A program made the position numbers and the translations under genes. A model generated the notes under the pieces. It had not been told where the DNA came from, ran no database searches, and saw nothing but the letters and a program-made list of their open reading frames with translations. 63,460 nt of DNA from positions 1-63,460 of the forward strand of contig NZ_WMEU01000011.1 in NCBI RefSeq assembly GCF_009856295.1, read 5' to 3'. Positions within the stretch are counted from its first letter, which is position 1. Each line of letters starts with the position of its first letter. This document shows, piece by piece, positions 59,536 through 63,460 of this stretch. This stretch comes from Pontibacillus yanchengensis. GTDB lineage: Bacteria; Bacillota; Bacilli; Bacillales; BH030062.

Positions 59536-60609
59536 CTAACTATATTTGTTTTCTAATTTAAGTCGTTCTCGGATCAAGGATGCTCTAAGCACATCCCTTT
59601 CCTCTGGAGATAGATTTTTCTGTGCATATTGTTGTAAAAAACCTGGTTGGGTGAGAATCATAAGTTCATTTAATATCGTCTTAGGAATACGTTGAATATA
59701 TCCTAAGTCTATGCCCAAACGGACATCAGATAAACATTTCGATGCTTCTTTTGATTCAATAATCCTACTATTTGATAAAATTCCATAAGAACGGAAAATT
59801 TTATCTTCTAACTGAACACCTGATTGATCCATGATTCGTTTTCTAGCATTTCGTTCTTGTTCGATTAATTGCTGGACCACACTTTTTAAATCTTCCACAA
59901 TATCTGTTTCTGATTTCCCAAGTGTAATCTGGTTTGAAATTTGAAAGATATTACCTAAAGCTTCGCTACCTTCCCCGTAAATTCCTCTAACAACTAATCC
60001 TAATTGATTGATTGCAGGAATCATTCGGTTAATTTGTTGGGTCATCACAAGAGCTGGTAAATGCATCATTACAGAAGCCCTCATGCCTGTTCCCACGTTG
60101 GTAGGACAGCTTGTTAAATATCCTCGATCTTCATCAAATGCATAGTTTATCTTTTCTTCTAACCAATCGTCGAATTCAGAAGCCTGTTTCAATGCTTTCT
60201 CTAATTGAAAGCCTGGAAAGTAAAGCTGTATTCGAATATGGTCTTCTTCATTTACCATAACAGAAACTTGTTCATTCTTGGAGATTAGTGCAGCACCGTG
60301 GTTCGAATGTTCTACTAAATGAGGACTCACTAGGTGCTTCTCTACCAAAACTCTTTTTTGAATGGATGGCAGTTCATTCATGCGCACTAGCTCAAATTGA
60401 TGGTAGTTCCCAAATGATTGCTGGCCATATTCCTGTTGAAAAAAATCGAGAATGTGATCTAAATCCTCTTGGTTTGCGAGTATTGGAAAAGGGACCTGCT
60501 CAAAGTTACGAGCCAAGCGAATTCGACTACTTAATACAATATCGCTGTCGGGTCCATTTTCTTGCATCCAAGGACTGATTGCTTCGTTAATAAATTGCTG
60601 CAAGGACAT
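59536..60609 (-). CDS. mcsB: McsB, protein arginine kinase
   Basis: McsB phosphorylates arginines in damaged proteins, marking them for ClpCP, and inactivates CtsR. The 357-residue phosphagen-kinase-fold protein has SSRIRLARNFEQVPFP in the nucleotide-binding region and the catalytic Cys (C168) in RGYLTSCPTNVGTGMRASVM. It shares one base with the mcsA stop and is activated by McsA. Confidence 0.97.
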   Translation of the reverse strand: MSLQQFINEAISPWMQENGPDSDIVLSSRIRLARNFEQVPFPILANQEDLDHILDFFQQEYGQQSFGNYHQFELVRMNELPSIQKRVLVEKHLVSPHLVEHSNHGAALISKNEQVSVMVNEEDHIRIQLYFPGFQLEKALKQASEFDDWLEEKINYAFDEDRGYLTSCPTNVGTGMRASVMMHLPALVMTQQINRMIPAINQLGLVVRGIYGEGSEALGNIFQISNQITLGKSETDIVEDLKSVVQQLIEQERNARKRIMDQSGVQLEDKIFRSYGILSNSRIIESKEASKCLSDVRLGIDLGYIQRIPKTILNELMILTQPGFLQQYAQKNLSPEERDVLRASLIRERLKLENKYS

Positions 60610-61163
60610 TATTGATCACCATCCCCTTGCTCAGATTTCATCTGTTTCTCCAACATCCGAATTTGGTCCCTGACCTTTGCTGCTTCCTCAAATTCTTCTG
60701 ATCGAATTAAGTGGTTCAATTTTTGACGTTGTTCTTCAATTTGCTTACGTACATGTATATCTCCACCCATGCGTTTAGGTACTTTTCCGTCATGGACAGA
60801 ATTACCACTATGCACTCTTCGGAAGATTGGATTCAATTTTTCGCCAAAGGTTTTATAACATTTCGCACAACCAAATTTGCCTATCCTAGTAAACTCATCA
60901 TATGTTAGACCACATTTCTCACACTGAAGTTTTGGTGGTGCTTCATAGGAGGATGTTTGATCTTGAGACTGGGACACGGGATAGGAGTCAAAATTAAACA
61001 AGCCTGATAAAAGATTTGGCAATGAGAATGACTCACTATTTTGCGGCATATATCCTTGTTCATACGCGCATTTTTCACACACATGAACTTCTTTTTTATG
61101 ACCATTTATGACTTGTGTAAAATGCAAGGTTGCAGGGCGTTGATGGCATTCTTGGCATTCCAT
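60609..61163 (-). CDS. mcsA: McsA, activator of McsB
   Basis: McsA is a zinc protein that activates McsB and modulates CtsR. The 184-residue sequence has two zinc-binding modules, C3/C6 with C29/C32 (CQEC, CEKC) and CEKC with CAKC around residues 80-105, and a C-terminal UVR motif (HLIRSEEFEEAAKVRDQIRML). It lies 16 bp after ctsR and overlaps mcsB by one base. Confidence 0.96.
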   Translation of the reverse strand: MECQECHQRPATLHFTQVINGHKKEVHVCEKCAYEQGYMPQNSESFSLPNLLSGLFNFDSYPVSQSQDQTSSYEAPPKLQCEKCGLTYDEFTRIGKFGCAKCYKTFGEKLNPIFRRVHSGNSVHDGKVPKRMGGDIHVRKQIEEQRQKLNHLIRSEEFEEAAKVRDQIRMLEKQMKSEQGDGDQ

Positions 61164-61179
61164 ACAACTTCTCCCTCCC

Positions 61180-61644
61180 TTATTCCTTATATTTTAAAGT
61201 AGCTAACATCGAAGCCAAAATACGTGATCGAAGTTCATCTCGCAATGATAGTTGAACGGCTAATACTTCACGTGTAATTGCACTAACCATTAATTTAGCC
61301 TCACGCTCGGTTATTAACTCTTCTTCTAACAAACGTTCGATTATATCAATAGCGCCTTGCTGAGATACTCTTGGTTCTATTAGTTTAATCAACTCATTCA
61401 AAAGCTGCATTTTGTCTTGGTGCTGAATACGAATAATTCGTATATAGCCACCTCCACCACGCTTGCTTTCTACTATATATCCTTTTTCCACTGTAAACCT
61501 AGTATTAATCACGTAATTGATTTGTGATGGTACACACTGAAAATGATCAGCTACTTCACTTCGTTTAATTTCAATTGCATTCTGGTTATTAGACTCAATG
61601 ATTTCCTTTAGATGAGCTTCAATGATATCGGATATATTCCGCAA
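61180..61644 (-). CDS. ctsR: CtsR, transcriptional repressor of class III heat-shock genes
   Basis: CtsR represses clpC, clpP and clpE until heat or McsB removes it. The TTG at 61644 eight bases after AGGAGGGGGG gives 154 residues starting at RNISDIIEAHLKEII, matching B. subtilis. The longer frame to 61701 would start upstream of that site. The winged HTH includes SEVADHFQCVPSQINYVINTRF (in two parts) and the glycine-rich wing RGGGGYIRI known as the heat-sensing loop. A CtsR operator lies at its own promoter, so it is autoregulated. Confidence 0.96.
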   Translation of the reverse strand: MRNISDIIEAHLKEIIESNNQNAIEIKRSEVADHFQCVPSQINYVINTRFTVEKGYIVESKRGGGGYIRIIRIQHQDKMQLLNELIKLIEPRVSQQGAIDIIERLLEEELITEREAKLMVSAITREVLAVQLSLRDELRSRILASMLATLKYKE

Positions 61645-61661
61645 GGTCCCCCCTCCTCTTC

Positions 61662-61684
61662 TTTGACTTTGACTATCTTTGACT
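61662..61684 (-). promoter_or_regulatory. CtsR operator with an extra half-site
   Basis: On the minus strand two AGTCAAA heptads separated by three bases (61684-61668) match the CtsR box (A/GGTCAAA-NAN-A/GGTCAAA). A third, overlapping GTCAAA follows at 61667-61662. They lie between the -10 and the ribosome binding site of ctsR, where bound CtsR would block the start of transcription. Confidence 0.92.
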
Positions 61685-61692
61685 ATACTTTT

Positions 61693-61720
61693 ATTATACA
61701 AAATTTAAATGAGAATGCAA
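61693..61720 (-). promoter_or_regulatory. Promoter of the ctsR operon
   Basis: TTGCAT (61720-61715), a 16-bp spacer and perfect TATAAT (61698-61693) lie directly upstream of the CtsR operator. Confidence 0.75.
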
Positions 61721-61793
61721 CCAAAACACACTAGTACTATCTTAACCATTTTCTGAATTGTATAGTATCAAAAGACGATTATTTTCTAACAAA

Positions 61794-62483
61794 TTATGAA
61801 TTCCTATAAACACTTTTTACGCTCGATATCCTTGAAACTTCATCAAACAAAGAAATTTCATTTAAATTTTTCTGATAATCTAGTTCGATAAATATGTTTC
61901 GTTGACCTTCTTTATCTCGTTCTATTTCAAAGGTTAATATGTGTAAATGGTACTTATCAAAGATTTTGATCACTTCACTCATTTCCAATGTATCGTCTGC
62001 TGTAATTTTCACAAATGGATTAGACCTTTTTTTGACGAGCTTCTCTACATTATTCAATCCAATCAAGCTAACTAATACAACAATGGTCGTTAAAATAGCT
62101 GGGCCATACATGCCCGCACCAATAACTAGCCCCAATCCTGCAACTGTCCAAATCGAAGCAGCTGTAGTTAACCCACGTATAGTAATACCATGAACCATTA
62201 TCGTACCTGCACCTAAGAACCCTATACCACTAATGACATAAGATGGAATCCGGGCTGGGTCAAATCGAATACTTCCGTGCTTATTTAAAAAAGGATCAAA
62301 CCCGTATAATGAGAGAAGCATCATTAAACATGCACCGACTCCTACTAAAATATGTGTACGAAATCCTGCTGACCTATTTTTTATTTCTCGCTCAAAGCCA
62401 ATGACACCACATAGTAATACAGCGGTAACCAATCGAGATAACATCATGATGAAGTAATCATCCATAAATGTTTGTAGAGACAA
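61794..62483 (-). CDS. MgtC/SapB-family membrane protein
   Basis: The 229-residue protein has about four or five N-terminal membrane segments with the family signatures CGVIGFEREIKNRSAGFRTHI, ISGIGFLGAGTIMVHG and IRGLTTAASIWTVAGLGLVIGAGMYG (in part). A soluble ACT-like C-terminal domain follows (about 150-229). MgtC proteins are linked to growth at low Mg2+ and to control of ATP synthase, not to Mg2+ transport itself. It starts at a TTG after AGAGGGGG. It lies between the rRNA operon and ctsR, a place where B. subtilis has other genes. Confidence 0.9.
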   Translation of the reverse strand: MSLQTFMDDYFIMMLSRLVTAVLLCGVIGFEREIKNRSAGFRTHILVGVGACLMMLLSLYGFDPFLNKHGSIRFDPARIPSYVISGIGFLGAGTIMVHGITIRGLTTAASIWTVAGLGLVIGAGMYGPAILTTIVVLVSLIGLNNVEKLVKKRSNPFVKITADDTLEMSEVIKIFDKYHLHILTFEIERDKEGQRNIFIELDYQKNLNEISLFDEVSRISSVKSVYRNS

Positions 62484-62736
62484 GAAAACCCCCTCTTTCT
62501 TTTTAAAGGTAGCTGATATTGAAGTGTCTTCTAATCCTATTATTGTAGAGGTACTAGTATGTATGGTTACTAATGATAAGAAGGAGATCGTTAAAAGTGT
62601 ATATATATTTTACCCTTATTGGGGGAGTGACAAAACTATTGTTTTACTGAAATTAGTTGGTTAGTTTAGCAGATCATCTGAAGTGGCTACTTAGGAGGAA
62701 AGAGGGGGCGTAGGATGTTTACTTTGCGCATGCTTA
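62484..62736. other. Non-coding gap upstream of mgtC-type gene
   Basis: I find no gene. The plus strand has an excellent ribosome binding site (AGGAGGAAAGAGGGGG, about 62694-62709) ahead of an ATG at 62715 opening a 24-codon frame that runs straight into repeat copy E; I do not call it a gene. No convincing promoter for the mgtC-type gene was identified. Confidence 0.4.
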
Positions 62737-62895
62737 AAGAAAGGCACAAGTGTCCTGCTATCAACGTATATACTGTGGTCTACAGGACGTAGGACAGTTC
62801 GATGTTGCTGCGTGACGCAGCGGTTCTATGTTGACTTATCGTAAGGAGGAGCAGGAAGTTGCTAGCGCTTGAACTAGAAATGTAAGCGCAGGAAC
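62737..62895 (+). repeat. Interspersed MITE-like repeat, copy E
   Basis: The left end is AAAGGCACAAGTGTCC. The block ACAGGACGTAGGACAGTTCG and hairpin GCTGCG-TGA-CGCAGC (62807-62821) are shared with copy A, while ATGTTGACTTATCGTAAGGA and the right end GCGCTTGAACTAGAAATG are shared with copies B and C. It lies between the rRNA terminator and the mgtC-type gene. Confidence 0.7.
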
Positions 62896-63051
62896 TTAGA
62901 CTTTCTTTTAAAAAAAGCCTAATCTCACTCCCGAAAGACCTAGCAAAGAAACAATTAACCATTTTCGACAGAAAGAATGAATTTAAAGCCATAAGTGGTG
63001 AAATGGAGCTAGACTTCTATGAGCTACAGCTTAGATTTTCTATACTATTAA

Positions 63052-63089
63052 ACAAAAAATCCCCTCGGAAACGAATTTCCAAGGGGATT
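63052..63089 (-). terminator. Terminator of the rRNA operon
   Basis: A 14-bp stem (AATCCCCTTGGAAA and its near-exact complement) is closed by a TTCG tetraloop and followed by TTTTTGTTT on the minus strand, seven bases after the 5S gene. Confidence 0.95.
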
Positions 63090-63095
63090 GTGTGT

Positions 63096-63212
63096 GCATG
63101 GCGGCGTCCTACTCTTGCGGGGGTGAAACCCCGACTACCATCGGCGCTGAAGAGCTTAACTTCTGTGTTCGGCATGGGAACAGGTGTGACCTCTTCGCCA
63201 AAACCGCCATAC
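63096..63212 (-). rRNA. rrf: 5S ribosomal RNA
   Basis: The minus strand gives a complete 5S rRNA of about 117 nt. It has the helix I partners (TGGCGG / CCGCCA), GAAGAGGTCACACC, CCGAACACAGAAGTTAAGCT and GATGGTAGTCGGGG, all conserved in Bacillus. The ends were placed from helix I and may be off by one or two bases. Confidence 0.97.
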
Positions 63213-63292
63213 TATGTATTTTCTTGAAGGTAGTACCTTCAAAACTAGATAAGAATGAGACATCGAATGGTTGGTGCGCCTTTTCGGGTTCG

Positions 63293-63330
63293 AGCTCCAG
63301 CGACTGCCGAAGCAGTCGCCTGCGCTTTTT
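63293..63330 (-). repeat. Stable stem in the 23S-5S spacer resembling a miniature repeat
   Basis: The minus strand reads AGCGCAGGCGACTGC, a TTCG loop, then GCAGTCGCTGGAGCT. The arms pair over most of 15 bases. Both arms look like the terminal inverted repeats of the interspersed family (AGCGCAAGCGCC and GGCGCTGGAGCT), as if only the element ends remained. It may serve as an rRNA processing stem. Confidence 0.55.
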
Positions 63331-63335
63331 GTTTT

Positions 63336-63460
63336 TAGTTAAGTCCTCGATCTATTAGTATCCGTCAGCTGCACGTGTCACCACGCTTCCACCTCGGACC
63401 TATCAACCTTGTCGTCTACAAGGGATCTTACTCATTTAAAATGATGGGAAATCTCATCTT
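63336..63460 (-). rRNA. rrl: 23S ribosomal RNA, 3' end (partial)
   Basis: The minus strand from the window edge carries the last 125 nt or so of 23S rRNA, including GTAAGATCCCTTGTAGACGA, CGTGGTGACACGTGCAGCTG and the terminal TAATAGATCGAGGACTTAAC, as in Bacillus. The rest lies outside the window. Confidence 0.97.

Noticed and set aside
62715..62789. 24-codon frame with an excellent ribosome binding site upstream of repeat copy E
   Set aside because: Most of it is repeat sequence and the product has no recognisable feature; recorded only as a curiosity.
63003..63358. Two plus-strand frames across the 5S gene
   Set aside because: They are antisense to 5S rRNA and its flanking terminator and spacer.

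Overview
The window is a core housekeeping segment of a low-GC, endospore-forming Gram-positive bacterium of the family Bacillaceae. The evidence is the gene order, which follows the Bacillus subtilis chromosome from the rRNA operon upstream of ctsR to the rRNA operon downstream of pdaB. Sporulation and germination genes (pdaB, kbaA, gerD, cwlD, sigH, disA), McsB/McsA/CtsR and the Bacillus-type L10, L13 and Cys T-box leaders agree with this. Protein and 16S sequences suggest the halophile-rich branch (Halobacillus, Pontibacillus and relatives); that genus-level guess is only a guess. Nearly every gene is on the minus strand, so transcription runs from high to low coordinates.

Layout in the direction of transcription. 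At 63460-63052 are the end of a 23S rRNA gene, a 5S gene and the rrn terminator. At 62.5-57 kb come an mgtC-type gene and the CtsR-controlled ctsR-mcsA-mcsB-clpC heat-shock operon. At 56.7-50.1 kb are radA, disA, yacL, ispD, ispF and gltX. A cysteine T-box then precedes cysE-cysS-mrnC-rlmB-rae1 (50.1-46.0 kb). At 45.9-41.6 kb lie sigH, rpmG, secE, nusG, rplK, rplA and rplJL with an L10 leader. Next come an rsmC-like methylase, rpoB, rpoC, rplGB, rpsL, rpsG, fusA and tuf (41.5-28.4 kb). After an empty 1.1 kb gap the S10-spc-alpha superoperon runs from rpsJ to rplQ (27.3-12.4 kb), including secY, adk, map, infA and rpoA. It is followed by ecfA1-ecfA2-ecfT-truA, then rplM-rpsI behind an L13 leader, ybaK, cwlD and salA. 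The last part holds gerD (plus strand), kbaA, pdaB (plus strand), an unassigned small gene, a beta-phosphoglucomutase gene and three tandem promoters feeding the 5' end of a 16S gene.

The genes form the information-processing core: ribosome and translation factors, RNA polymerase, Sec export, aminoacyl-tRNA synthesis with sulfur assimilation, and protein quality control, with sporulation genes at both ends. Short genes missed by simple ORF calling (rpmJ, secE) were found, and about twenty starts were moved to sites with better ribosome binding sites, several of them TTG or GTG.

I see no unknown defence system, phage, transposase or CRISPR array. The unusual material is non-coding: (1) a family of MITE-like interspersed repeats with imperfect inverted ends, five copies in one orientation plus a miniature version in the 23S-5S spacer; (2) a decayed tandem repeat between ybaK and rpsI that keeps an exact 20-bp register over 220 bp; (3) a 17-bp-arm inverted repeat next to it; (4) hairpins in the rpoB leader, in the rpoA leader and between secE and nusG; (5) a PdaB protein with Asn in place of the usual catalytic Asp.
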